From assembly GCA_016716905.1 (NCBI GenBank), contig JADJUS010000004.1, positions 496,001 through 560,000 of the forward strand: a stretch of DNA of 64,000 nt, read 5' to 3'. A program made the position numbers and the translations under genes. Numbering within the stretch: position 1 is the first letter of the stretch; every line of letters begins with the position of its first letter. Origin of the DNA: Acidobacteriota bacterium. Lineage in GTDB: Bacteria > Acidobacteriota > Vicinamibacteria > Vicinamibacterales > SCN-69-37. The notes under the pieces were generated by a model that did not search any database, was not told where the DNA came from, and saw only the letters and a program-made list of their open reading frames with translations. Positions 1 through 8,061 of the stretch are shown piece after piece.

Positions 1-35
1 CCGCGCGGCACATCATCGACGCGCCGCAAGAGTAG
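1..35 (+). CDS. C-terminal end of an unidentified protein (partial)
   Basis: Reading frame 3 is open from the window edge and ends at a TAG, giving a tail that reads ARHIIDAPQE. It converges on the ADOP permease, with a hairpin between the two stops. This is only an open tail of eleven codons, so its reality rests on layout. No function can be assigned. Confidence 0.3.
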   Translation, partial: ARHIIDAPQE

Positions 36-51
36 GGCGCACAGCCCTACT
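31..51. terminator. Hairpin between convergent gene ends
   Basis: An 8-bp perfect inverted repeat (AGTAGGGC / GCCCTACT) with a 5-nt loop sits across the stop of the left-edge frame and the stop of the permease. There is no T tract, so it could be a transcript-end hairpin for either strand rather than a classical intrinsic terminator. Confidence 0.45.
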
Positions 52-2518
52 CCTCGCGCAGGAGGCGCGCGAGTTCCACGCGGCCCGCGCGGACCGCGGG
101 GCGCAGGCTGACCGCCATGGCGAGGCCCAGAATCAGGGCGCAAACACCCGCGAGCGTGGCCACGTCCAGCGGCTTCACCTGGAACAGGAACGCGCGGATG
201 GTCTCGGCGCCAAGCCACGCGAGTCCCAGGCCCGCGATGAGTCCCACGCCAACGAGTGTGGCGGTTTCGCGCAGCACGAGAGTGCCGAGCTGCCGCCGCG
301 TGGCGCCGAGCGCGGCCCGAATGCCCATCTCGCGTTTGCGCGCCGCCGCCATTGTCTCTGCCAGCACGTAGGTGCCGAGCACGGTCAGCAGGAGGGCGAT
401 GACGCTCAGCGCGCCAAGCACAGAGACGCCGAACTGTTGCGGCCCCATCTGCAGGCCGATGCGATCCTGCAACGTCATGAACGGGGCCGGCGTGATCTGT
501 GGGTCAATCGCGCGAATGGACGCCATCGCTTCGCTGATGGCGAGGCCCGCATCCGACCTGGCCCGCAGGGTCACCGTCCTGCCAAGCGTCGGCGCCTTCT
601 GCGCGAGCGAGTAGTAGATGGCCAACGGCTCCAGCACTCGGACACTGGTCACGACGTCAGGAACCACACCGACGATCCGGACGACGGCCGGCGGTTGGCC
701 GGGTCTGCTGAAACTCTCTGCGAGGGTGTGGGTCAGCGGGTCGCCGCCGCCAGCGATCAGCCGGCCGAACGATTCGCTGACGATGACCACTGGCGGGGCA
801 TTGGGGCCATCCTCGGCCGAGAAATCACGCCCTCGGAGAATGCGCAGGCCGACCGTGGAAAAATAGTGCGTGTCCACCTCGAGGAACGGCACGAATGACG
901 GCATCACGCGTGGTTCGCCGTCCAGCCGGAGTTTGCCTCCACCACTCATCCCGCCACTCGACTGGCTGAACGCCACGGATTGAATCGATGGATTGGCCAT
1001 CAGGCGTCGGTTGAGATCAGCGAAGAAGTCATTCGCGCGCGCAGGAGAGTAGCCGTACGCGCGCAGTCCGACGCTGCCGGAGACGAGGCGCCCCGGCTCG
1101 AAGCCGTGATTGAGGTTCAACGCGGCGACGAGGCTGCGGCCGAACAGCCCGGCGCCCGCGAGCAGGACCAACGTCACCGCCACCTGCGTGCCGACCAGGA
1201 CCATGCGCAGCCGGCGGCGCGTCAGCCGCGGCGTCGCACCGGCTCTGGCGCGAAGCACATCGGCGATATTCGCGGAGACACCGAATGCGCCGGCGACGAG
1301 TCCGATCAGCGCGCTGCTGACGAGCGCCGCTGCCGCCGCGGCGGCGAGCGTCGGCAAGCCAGCCGACAATTCGAGCAGCCCCAGGTCGACTCCGCCTGGC
1401 AGCTGGAACGTTGAGATGCCGGCAAACAGCCACATCGTCAGGGGCACCGACAGGAGCGCGCCTGCCAGCGTCAGCAGGGCGCCCTCGGCGACGACGCCCG
1501 CCATTAACCCACCGCGGGTCGCGCCCAACGCCAGGCACATCGCGAACTCGTCGCGCCGGGCCTCTGTGCGAATGAGGAGCAGCATCCCCACCGTCAAGCC
1601 ACCGATGAGCAGCAGCAGGCCGACTGTGGTGGCCAGGAGTCTCGTGAACTGACGCATGCCATCGCGACTCGCTTCCGGAAGCGCCGAGGTATTGATGTCG
1701 GTCAAAACTGGCGTGCCGCCGCGCCGCATTTCAACGGGCAGGCCTTCTCTGTATGTCTCAACGATCTGACGGGCTTCTTCGGCTGTACCCGGCGTCTTCA
1801 GGCGGCCAAGTATGGTCAGCCACTCCGTTGGTGACGAGCGGTTCGACCCGTCCATGAAGTAGTTCATGTTGGGATCGATGAGAGTCCTCAGCGTATCCAG
1901 CGGCATGTAGATGTCGGGTGCGGTCGTCAGCGACAACCCGCGGAACTTCGGCGGCGCCACACCAACAATCGTGGTGGCCGTACCGCCGACGCTCAGGGTC
2001 TTGCCCATTATGTGAGGGTCGGCATTGAGGCGCAGACGCCAGTATCGATCCGACAGTACCGCCACCGGCGGCGCGCCGCGTTGATCGTTCTCTGGCCTGA
2101 ATCCCGCGCCCATCGTCACGCTGATGCCCAGCACGTCAAAGAAGTTGCCGCTCGCAAACATCACGCTGCGGCTCATGGGCACGTCACCTTCCTTGACCAT
2201 GAGCGTGTGGGAGCCGGCGGCGGCGACTTCGGCAAACGCCCCGCTGTCCCGGATCGCGGGAAACTGAGGGTAGATATGGGTGTACGAGGTGCGGCCTGGC
2301 GAGCCGTCGCGTCCGGCCGACTGCATTCCCACAACTTGCAGACTCTCAGGCGACTCCACAGGAAGCGGCGAGAGCAACACCGCCGACAGCAGCGTCCACG
2401 TCGTCGCGGCGGCCGCCAGGCCACACGCCAGCGTGATCACCGAGGCCACCGACGCACCGGGCTGTTTTACCAACCGCCGCAGCGCCAAACTGATCTCGTC
2501 CGATCGCAGTCGTGGCAT
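47..2518 (-). CDS. ADOP-family FtsX-like permease
   Basis: This is an ABC-transporter-type permease of the acidobacterial duplicated orphan permease class (MacB/FtsX fold), 823 residues. A first membrane segment near residues 20-45 is followed by a large periplasmic MacB-PCD-like domain, three membrane segments near the middle, a second periplasmic domain and three C-terminal segments; the repeated RRDEFAMCLALGATR / ARKREMGIRAALGATRR motifs mark the two FtsX halves. The ATG was chosen because the reverse complement shows AGGGGGAG just upstream and the conserved N-terminus begins there; a longer frame runs 73 codons further back into the neighbouring gene. No ATPase gene is adjacent, which is typical of orphan permeases. 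The substrate cannot be inferred. Confidence 0.9.
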   Translation of the reverse strand: MPRLRSDEISLALRRLVKQPGASVASVITLACGLAAAATTWTLLSAVLLSPLPVESPESLQVVGMQSAGRDGSPGRTSYTHIYPQFPAIRDSGAFAEVAAAGSHTLMVKEGDVPMSRSVMFASGNFFDVLGISVTMGAGFRPENDQRGAPPVAVLSDRYWRLRLNADPHIMGKTLSVGGTATTIVGVAPPKFRGLSLTTAPDIYMPLDTLRTLIDPNMNYFMDGSNRSSPTEWLTILGRLKTPGTAEEARQIVETYREGLPVEMRRGGTPVLTDINTSALPEASRDGMRQFTRLLATTVGLLLLIGGLTVGMLLLIRTEARRDEFAMCLALGATRGGLMAGVVAEGALLTLAGALLSVPLTMWLFAGISTFQLPGGVDLGLLELSAGLPTLAAAAAAALVSSALIGLVAGAFGVSANIADVLRARAGATPRLTRRRLRMVLVGTQVAVTLVLLAGAGLFGRSLVAALNLNHGFEPGRLVSGSVGLRAYGYSPARANDFFADLNRRLMANPSIQSVAFSQSSGGMSGGGKLRLDGEPRVMPSFVPFLEVDTHYFSTVGLRILRGRDFSAEDGPNAPPVVIVSESFGRLIAGGGDPLTHTLAESFSRPGQPPAVVRIVGVVPDVVTSVRVLEPLAIYYSLAQKAPTLGRTVTLRARSDAGLAISEAMASIRAIDPQITPAPFMTLQDRIGLQMGPQQFGVSVLGALSVIALLLTVLGTYVLAETMAAARKREMGIRAALGATRRQLGTLVLRETATLVGVGLIAGLGLAWLGAETIRAFLFQVKPLDVATLAGVCALILGLAMAVSLRPAVRAGRVELARLLREE

Positions 2519-2553
2519 CACGCTCCCCCTTCGTTTGCGCGTTAGGACGCCGG

Positions 2554-5247
2554 CTACCCAGTCGTTGGTTTGCGCCGAATGGCGGCGTACATCCGTTCCA
2601 CGGCGGCGCGGAGTGCTGCCGTGCCCTCGGCATATTGCCCGCGCGCCACGGTGAGCGGTTCGCTGAACTGCATGACCACTCGAGCGCCCCCGCCCGGCCA
2701 CAGTCGCTTCCACTGAAACGATCGGCTCCTCGGCCACAGTTCAAACAGGCCGTCCATGGCCACGGGTACGATGGGCGCGTTCAGGTGTGCAGACAAAATC
2801 GGCGCGCCCTTCTTGAAGGTCTTTAATTCGCCGTCGATCGTGCGTTCGCCCTCGGGGAACAGAATCAGCACCTTGCCCAGCCGCAACCCTGTGGCGCCTG
2901 CGCGCATCGCGCTCTCGAGGTTGGAGTCGGAGTCCACCGGAATGACATTGGTGAATCGCGCCACCCACTTCATGAACGGCGTCTGGTAATACTCGGCAGC
3001 GCCTACGGCGAAGACCTGCCGCAGGGTGCGGAAGGGCACCACGCCGAGCATCAGGAACGCATCCAGATACGACTGGTGATTGGGACTCAGGATGTAGGGT
3101 CCCGTCTGGGGGATGTGCTGCTGCCCCGACGCGCGGAGGCGGAAGAACGGCCGGATGATCCGAATCAGCACATAGAAGATCAGCGCCCGCCCGAATGTCG
3201 ATCGACTCAACTGTGCGTGATGTTCGGGGTCCGGAGGCTGGTTGAGCAGCGTCTCCCACATCTGGTTGCTGTGGTCGGACTGGTCCACAGTCGCGTCAGT
3301 GGCAGCGCCAGCCGTAGGCGTTGCGACGAGCACCGCGTCCACGAGTTGCCGTACGGTGAAGATCGTCGCTCGAGCCTCCGGCGCAACCCGTCGTCCGTGC
3401 TGCTGTTCAATCAAGCTCAACAACTCCACGCGCTCCATCGAATCAAGCGCGAGGTCCAGGTCCAGATTGGCATCGGGCCGCACCTCCACTTGTGGAATGC
3501 GTGCGCTGATCGTGGCCATGGCCGCGGCATGGGCCGGAGTCTGCAGCCACGTCGTCTCCTCGGGAGACAACGGCCGCGCCTCCGCCGCTTCAGCTGTCAC
3601 CGCTTCTTCACGCAACCGCTTCTCGATTTGATGCCGGCGGATCTTGCCGGTGGTGGTGCGCGGCAGGGGTTCCATCCAGATGTCGTACGTGAGGATGCGT
3701 TTGTGCGGAGGCAGGTGCACCGACCGGCCTTCCACCTCAAACCGCACCAGTTGCTGCACATTCACGACGCCGCGCTCGCGCAGCACCTGTTCATCAGGCA
3801 CGATTACCGCATGCAACCGCTCTCCTGAGGCATCGTCATTGCGGTTGAAGCCGAGGACGCAGAGTTCCTTGATGACTGGCGCCTCGCGGTAGTGCGCTTC
3901 GATCTCCTCGGGATAGAGGTTCTTGCCCGAGGCCAGTACGATCATCTCCTTCTTCCGGCCCGTGATGTACAGGCGGCCGTCGGCATCAAGGCGGCCAAGG
4001 TCGCCGGTGTAGAGCCAGCCGTCGCGCAATGTCTCGGCGGTGGCATCGGGCCGGTTGAAATATTCCCGCATGATGATGGGGCCGCGGATCAGGATCTCGC
4101 CATCCTCGTGCTCACGGGCTTCCTCGCCGGATTCGCGTGGAGCGATCTTGATCTCGACACCCTTGAGCGGGTGGCCGACCGACGTCGTGTACTTGTCTCC
4201 CGGTCGCATGATGCACGCGCCGCCCGAGGTTTCCGTCAGGCCGTACGCGTTGAGCAGGTTGAAGCCCAGACCATACAGGTTGCGCCCGACGGTCGGGTCG
4301 AACTTCGAGCCCCCGGTCACCAGCACTCGCATGTTCGGTCCCAACACACGATGGATCTTTGCAAACCACCGGCGTCCGGGGTTCACCCCGGTGTGCGTGC
4401 GCAGCCAGTCGTTCGTGCGCAGCAACACGCGAAAGAGCGTGCGACGCACGGCGTTGGACTTGCCCACCTCCGACATCACGCGCTCATGGATGAGATAGAA
4501 GAACTGCGGCACGCAGGCGAGGATCGTGATGCCGCGCGTCTGCAGGGCCCCTAATAGCGAAGTCGAACTGACGGTTTCAAGGAACACCACCCGCCCGCCG
4601 ACAGCCAGCGGCAACAGGAGGTTCGCCATCTGCGCCAGCGAGTGGAAGAGCGGCAGCACACCAAGAACGGCGTCACGATCGGTGACGTCCACCACCGAGA
4701 ATGCCGCCAGCCGCTCAGCCTCAAGGTTCCCATGTGTGAGCACCACACCTTTCGGGTCGGCGGTGGTGCCCGAGGTGTAGAGGATCACGGCGGCGTCATT
4801 CGGACCGCGCGCGACCACTGCCGGCGGCTCGCCTGGCGGCGTGGGCTCATGGAGCAGGCTGACGAGGAACCCCTGCCACGGTTCCACCGCCTTGCGAACC
4901 GTCTCCACGTACCGCGTGGTCGTGAAGATCAGACGCGCGCCCGAATTTTCGATCACCGTGCGAACCTGCGCGGCCTTGTAGGCCGTATCCAGCGGCACAG
5001 CGATGGCGCCCAATCGCAGCACGCCAAGGTAGGCGGCGATCCATCGCGCGTCGTTGTCGCCGAGGATCGCCACCCGGTCGTTCGGCCCCACACCCTGCGT
5101 GTGCAACCACGCGGCGAAATCGGACGATTCCTTCGCCAATTGGCCGTAGGTGGTGCTCCTGAGCTGGTCGGCGGTCTGGAGTTCGATCGCCGGGAGAGCC
5201 GAGAAACGGCTCGCGGCTTCCGAGAAGCGTTCGTAGAAGTTGGCCAT
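2554..5247 (-). CDS. Acyl-AMP ligase / acyl carrier / PlsC-type acyltransferase fusion
   Basis: A single 897-residue chain joins three lipid-metabolism modules. Residues 1 to about 560 are an AMP-binding ligase with the P-loop YTSGTTADPKG near residue 157 and the GWLYTGDLG and GRKKEMI signatures. A carrier-like segment follows with LALDSMER, where Ser603 is the likely phosphopantetheine site. A PlsC acyltransferase ends the protein, with NHQSYLD at 723-729 and FPEGER at 797-802. The expected role is to activate a fatty acid, hold it on the carrier and pass it to a lysophospholipid or other acceptor at the inner membrane. The order is the reverse of E. coli Aas, which has the acyltransferase first, so the symbol is not transferred. 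It reads in the same direction as the downstream permease, 35 nt away. Confidence 0.88.
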   Translation of the reverse strand: MANFYERFSEAASRFSALPAIELQTADQLRSTTYGQLAKESSDFAAWLHTQGVGPNDRVAILGDNDARWIAAYLGVLRLGAIAVPLDTAYKAAQVRTVIENSGARLIFTTTRYVETVRKAVEPWQGFLVSLLHEPTPPGEPPAVVARGPNDAAVILYTSGTTADPKGVVLTHGNLEAERLAAFSVVDVTDRDAVLGVLPLFHSLAQMANLLLPLAVGGRVVFLETVSSTSLLGALQTRGITILACVPQFFYLIHERVMSEVGKSNAVRRTLFRVLLRTNDWLRTHTGVNPGRRWFAKIHRVLGPNMRVLVTGGSKFDPTVGRNLYGLGFNLLNAYGLTETSGGACIMRPGDKYTTSVGHPLKGVEIKIAPRESGEEAREHEDGEILIRGPIIMREYFNRPDATAETLRDGWLYTGDLGRLDADGRLYITGRKKEMIVLASGKNLYPEEIEAHYREAPVIKELCVLGFNRNDDASGERLHAVIVPDEQVLRERGVVNVQQLVRFEVEGRSVHLPPHKRILTYDIWMEPLPRTTTGKIRRHQIEKRLREEAVTAEAAEARPLSPEETTWLQTPAHAAAMATISARIPQVEVRPDANLDLDLALDSMERVELLSLIEQQHGRRVAPEARATIFTVRQLVDAVLVATPTAGAATDATVDQSDHSNQMWETLLNQPPDPEHHAQLSRSTFGRALIFYVLIRIIRPFFRLRASGQQHIPQTGPYILSPNHQSYLDAFLMLGVVPFRTLRQVFAVGAAEYYQTPFMKWVARFTNVIPVDSDSNLESAMRAGATGLRLGKVLILFPEGERTIDGELKTFKKGAPILSAHLNAPIVPVAMDGLFELWPRSRSFQWKRLWPGGGARVVMQFSEPLTVARGQYAEGTAALRAAVERMYAAIRRKPTTG

Positions 5248-5285
5248 GCAAGGGATAAGATAGGCGCGAACAGGAGGCCCGCAAC

Positions 5286-5855
5286 ATGCGGAAAGTGACT
5301 TTGTTTGGATTGGCCGCGTCGCTCATGGTGACAGGTCTGGCTTCGGTCGGCCAGGCTCAGACTCCGGCGCCGGCCCAGACCGCGGCTCCGGCCGTGGAAC
5401 TGAAGGTTGGAGACGTCGCCCCCGATTGGTCGTTGGCCGGCTCGGACGGCAAGACCTACAAGTTGTCGGGGCTCAAGGGAAAGGCGGTGGTGCTGGCCTG
5501 GTTTCCCAAGGCCTTCACCGGTGGTTGAACGGCCGAGTGCAAGTCGCTCCGTGCGAGCGGCGAGACGATTCGACAGTTTGATGTCGCCTACTTCATGGTG
5601 AGCCTCGACGACATTGAGACCAATACCCGCTTTGCGAAAGAACACGAAGCGGACTTTCCCATCCTTTCGAACCCCGAAAAAAACGTGGCGTCCGCGTATG
5701 GCGTCCTGAATCCGGCTGGTACCGCCGCGCGCCGGTGGACCTTCTACATCGGGGCCAACGGCAAGATCTTGTTCATCGACAAACAAGTCAGCACCGGCAC
5801 TGCAGGCGACGACCTCGCACGCAAGCTCGGCGAGCTGGGAGTGAAGCGGAAGTGA
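5286..5855 (+). CDS. Selenocysteine-containing peroxiredoxin (Bcp/AhpC-TSA type), TGA decoded as Sec81
   Basis: This is a secreted thiol/selenol peroxidase of the AhpC/TSA-Bcp class. The frame is open for 189 residues if the TGA at 5526-5528 is read through. Residues 1-24 are a signal peptide ending GQA-Q. The core reads VGDVAPDWSLAGSDG, then AWFPKAFTGG-U-TAECKSLR, so the TGA falls exactly where Bcp proteins carry the peroxidatic Cys; Cys85 could be the resolving residue. Homology continues without interruption after the TGA (YFMVSLDD, FPILSNPEKNVASAYGV, FYIGANGKI), so this is not a nonsense-truncated gene. A hairpin matching the bacterial SECIS pattern follows the TGA. An AGGAGG lies 11-12 nt before the ATG. 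Standard annotation would split this into two fragments. No sel genes are in the window. Confidence 0.88.
5526..5561 (+). promoter_or_regulatory. UGA-Sec codon plus bacterial SECIS-like hairpin
   Basis: After the TGA (5526-5528) the bases 5543-5549 (GTCGCTC) pair with 5555-5561 (GAGCGGC) over seven base pairs, one of them G-U. The 5-nt loop is CGTGC. A G is the second loop base, about 23 nt after the TGA. Known bacterial SECIS elements have a short upper stem, a small apical loop with a G in the first two positions and an offset of roughly 16-37 nt, so all criteria are met. The element lies inside the coding region, as expected in bacteria. Confidence 0.8.
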
Positions 5856-5868
5856 TATACGTCAAGGT

Positions 5869-6444
5869 GTGACTGATCCGATCGCACACTATCGAGAGTG
5901 GTTTGACGAGGCGGCTTCTCGGGGCGGATTCGACCCGAAAGCCGCCTGCCTTTCTACCGTGGGTGACGATGGCCGGCCGTCAGGCCGAATGGTCCTGATC
6001 CAGTACGCCGACCCCCGCGGCTTTACCTTCTTCACCAATCTTCGATCCCGAAAGGGTCATGAACTTGAGGCTTGCCGGCACGCCGCCTTGTGCGTGTATT
6101 GGGGGCCGCTCGATCGTCAGGTGCGCATCGAAGGCGATGTGGTGCCGGTGCCCGACGACGAGGCCGATCGGTATTTCGCGAGCCGTCCGCGCGAGAGCCA
6201 GATCGGCGCCTGGGCCTCCCGGCAGAGCGAACCGCTCGCCGATCAGGCCACCTTGTGGGCGCGGGTGGCAACCGTCGCCGCGAAATACGTGGCCCGTCCC
6301 GTGCCTCGGCCGCCGTTCTGGTCGGGCTTCCGGCTGGTGCCGCACCGCATTGAATTCTGGGCCGCACGCACCGGACGCCTGCACGAGCGCCGGTTGTTTA
6401 CCCGCACCGGCGAAGATTGGACCAGTTCGTGGCTCTTCCCATAG
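5869..6444 (+). CDS. pdxH: Pyridoxamine 5'-phosphate oxidase
   Basis: This FMN enzyme oxidises pyridoxamine or pyridoxine 5'-phosphate to pyridoxal 5'-phosphate. The 191-residue product carries the family signatures RMVLIQYADPRGFTFFTN, SRKGHELE, the PRESQIGAWAS segment, and the C-terminal block RPPFWSGFRLVPHRIEFW followed by RLHER. It is slightly shorter than E. coli PdxH at the N-terminus. The start is GTG, thirteen bases after the peroxiredoxin stop, so the two genes are probably co-transcribed. Its 3' end overlaps the following LOG-family gene. Confidence 0.93.
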   Translation: MTDPIAHYREWFDEAASRGGFDPKAACLSTVGDDGRPSGRMVLIQYADPRGFTFFTNLRSRKGHELEACRHAALCVYWGPLDRQVRIEGDVVPVPDDEADRYFASRPRESQIGAWASRQSEPLADQATLWARVATVAAKYVARPVPRPPFWSGFRLVPHRIEFWAARTGRLHERRLFTRTGEDWTSSWLFP

Positions 6445-7217
6445 ACGACTCACAGCGGCCAGACCGGCTCCTGCTCGAAGGCCCCAACTCCCGGTGGCGT
6501 GATCTCATGCTGTTGGTGCGGGCCGTGACGGACTTCGTCCGCGGCTTTCGCCGCCTGCAGTTTGTCGGGCCCTGCATCGCGATCTTTGGCTCCGCGCGTT
6601 TTGGCGAGTCTCACCCGTACTACCCGCTGGCGCGTGAGGTGGGGCGGCGCGTGAGCGCGATGGGTTTCACCGTCATGACGGGAGGCGGTCCAGGCCTCAT
6701 GGAGGCCGCCAATCGCGGCGCTCACGATCACGGCGGTCTCTCGGTGGGGTGCAACATCAAACTGCCCTTGGAGCAGGCGCCCAACAAGTACCTGGATCGT
6801 TGGGTGACGTGCCACTACTTCTTCGTCCGCAAGGTGCTGCTGTTCAAGTACTCGTATGCGTTCATCGTGCTGCCGGGCGGCCTGGGCACACTCGATGAAC
6901 TGAACGAAGCGTTGACCTTGATTCAGACGAAGAAGATCGCCAATTTTCCCGTGGTGCTGATTGGGATCAAATACTGGGAGCCGTATCTCGCGCTCTTGCG
7001 CGAAATGGTGCGCGAAGGGGCGGTGGGGGCGGCAGATCTCGAATTGCTGAAGGTGACCGATGACCTCGATGAGGCGATCGCGCACCTTGAGACCTACACG
7101 GTCAGTCCATTTGGGTTACGGCGGGTGAGCAAGCCCGCGTGGTGGCTGGGGGAGCGGAAACTTCAGCGCGACGGCACGGCCAGCACCGGCGCATCCGCAT
7201 CACGCAAAACCCGATAG
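6429..7217 (+). CDS. LOG-family protein (putative nucleoside 5'-monophosphate phosphoribohydrolase)
   Basis: The protein has a Rossmann-like fold with the family hallmarks GGGPGLMEAANRGA and PGGLGTLDE, which form the phosphoribohydrolase site in LOG/YgdH-type proteins. Members hydrolyse nucleotide monophosphates such as cytokinin ribotides; the bacterial substrate here is unknown. The N-terminal block RLLLEGPNSRWRDL is conserved in the long bacterial subfamily, so the start must precede it. No ATG is available there: GTG at 6429 or TTG at 6417 are candidates, both overlapping the end of pdxH. An internal ATG at 6507 would remove conserved sequence. The 3' end overlaps the convergent universal stress gene by 55 bp. 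Confidence 0.85.
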   Translation: MALPIDDSQRPDRLLLEGPNSRWRDLMLLVRAVTDFVRGFRRLQFVGPCIAIFGSARFGESHPYYPLAREVGRRVSAMGFTVMTGGGPGLMEAANRGAHDHGGLSVGCNIKLPLEQAPNKYLDRWVTCHYFFVRKVLLFKYSYAFIVLPGGLGTLDELNEALTLIQTKKIANFPVVLIGIKYWEPYLALLREMVREGAVGAADLELLKVTDDLDEAIAHLETYTVSPFGLRRVSKPAWWLGERKLQRDGTASTGASASRKTR

Positions 7218-8008
7218 GCCGTGGTGCCTGGGCGCTGCCCGGCTGAGCTCCCGCCCAGTCCGACGACGATGAGGGCGTCACGACCGGAGGCGGCGTCCAC
7301 CAGCATCTGAGCCGCGTTCCCACTCCGGACATCGTTCGTCCATCGAGCCGGAACGCTGGCCTCGAGCTGAACCCGTGCGTCGCGTCGCGCGCGCTCCACC
7401 ACCTGTGCCACGAGCGCGTTCCATCCCTCCGGGGCTGCCAGCTCGGGCACCGCATGCAGCCCCGTCACCGGAACACCGAGCAGTTGCCCCAAATCGTCGG
7501 CGACGGCTATGGCGGAACTCGCCGCATCTCCGAAATCGGTACCGACGATGATTTCGGCCACATGCAGGCCGGTTTCGGACCGCGCTGCGGCGCCACGAGG
7601 AACAGCCAACACCGGCGTGGCGGCTTCGCGCAGCAACCGGGTGGTGGTGGAGCCGAACCACAAGCGGCCCGCGTGTCCCAGGCCCTGGGTGCCCACCACG
7701 ATGAGCGCCGCGCCTGACGCGAGCGCCGTCCCGTTCAGGAGTCCGGCGGGTTCGCCGGTCGCAATCTCGGCGCGCCCGCGCCGGGCATCGCCGATGGCGG
7801 CGGCCACAAACGCATCCAGTTCGGGCTGCAGGGTGGTTTCAAGGGCATCCGCGCCGTATTCGAGCTGGGCCGCGTTTGCGAGCAGCGGTTCCACGGCATG
7901 CACGATGACCAGCGGCTGGCCCAGGCGTTGTGCCATGAAGTCGGCCCAGCGCAGTGCACGTTTTGAATCGTCGGAAAAATCGACACCGCAGACGACAGGC
8001 CCCGTCAT
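7163..8008 (-). CDS. Tandem-domain universal stress protein
   Basis: Two UspA domains are joined in 281 residues. The first starts VVCGVDFSDDSKRALRWADFMAQ and ends with an ATP-binding-type loop (VVGTQGLGHAGRLWFGSTTTRLLREA). The second begins EIIVGTDFGDAASSAIAVADDLG and ends with a degenerate loop (VVGLGGSSAGQRPGTTAYRVLRDA). Such proteins bind ATP or AMP and help survival under stress; no enzymatic role is implied. It is divergent from the acyl-CoA synthetase gene, with only 53 nt between starts, so the promoters must be shared or overlapping. Confidence 0.88.
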   Translation of the reverse strand: MTGPVVCGVDFSDDSKRALRWADFMAQRLGQPLVIVHAVEPLLANAAQLEYGADALETTLQPELDAFVAAAIGDARRGRAEIATGEPAGLLNGTALASGAALIVVGTQGLGHAGRLWFGSTTTRLLREAATPVLAVPRGAAARSETGLHVAEIIVGTDFGDAASSAIAVADDLGQLLGVPVTGLHAVPELAAPEGWNALVAQVVERARRDARVQLEASVPARWTNDVRSGNAAQMLVDAASGRDALIVVGLGGSSAGQRPGTTAYRVLRDADAPVLAVPSR

Positions 8009-8061
8009 GAATACTCAGTGTCCTCCGACACACGCATACCGTCAAGGGATACGCTGTAGGA

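Noticed and set aside
5286..5528. Truncated peroxiredoxin pseudogene ending at TGA, with a separate second ORF at 5595
   Set aside because: Both pieces are in the same frame, the TGA replaces exactly the catalytic Cys, homology continues directly after it and a SECIS-like hairpin follows, so Sec is the better reading.
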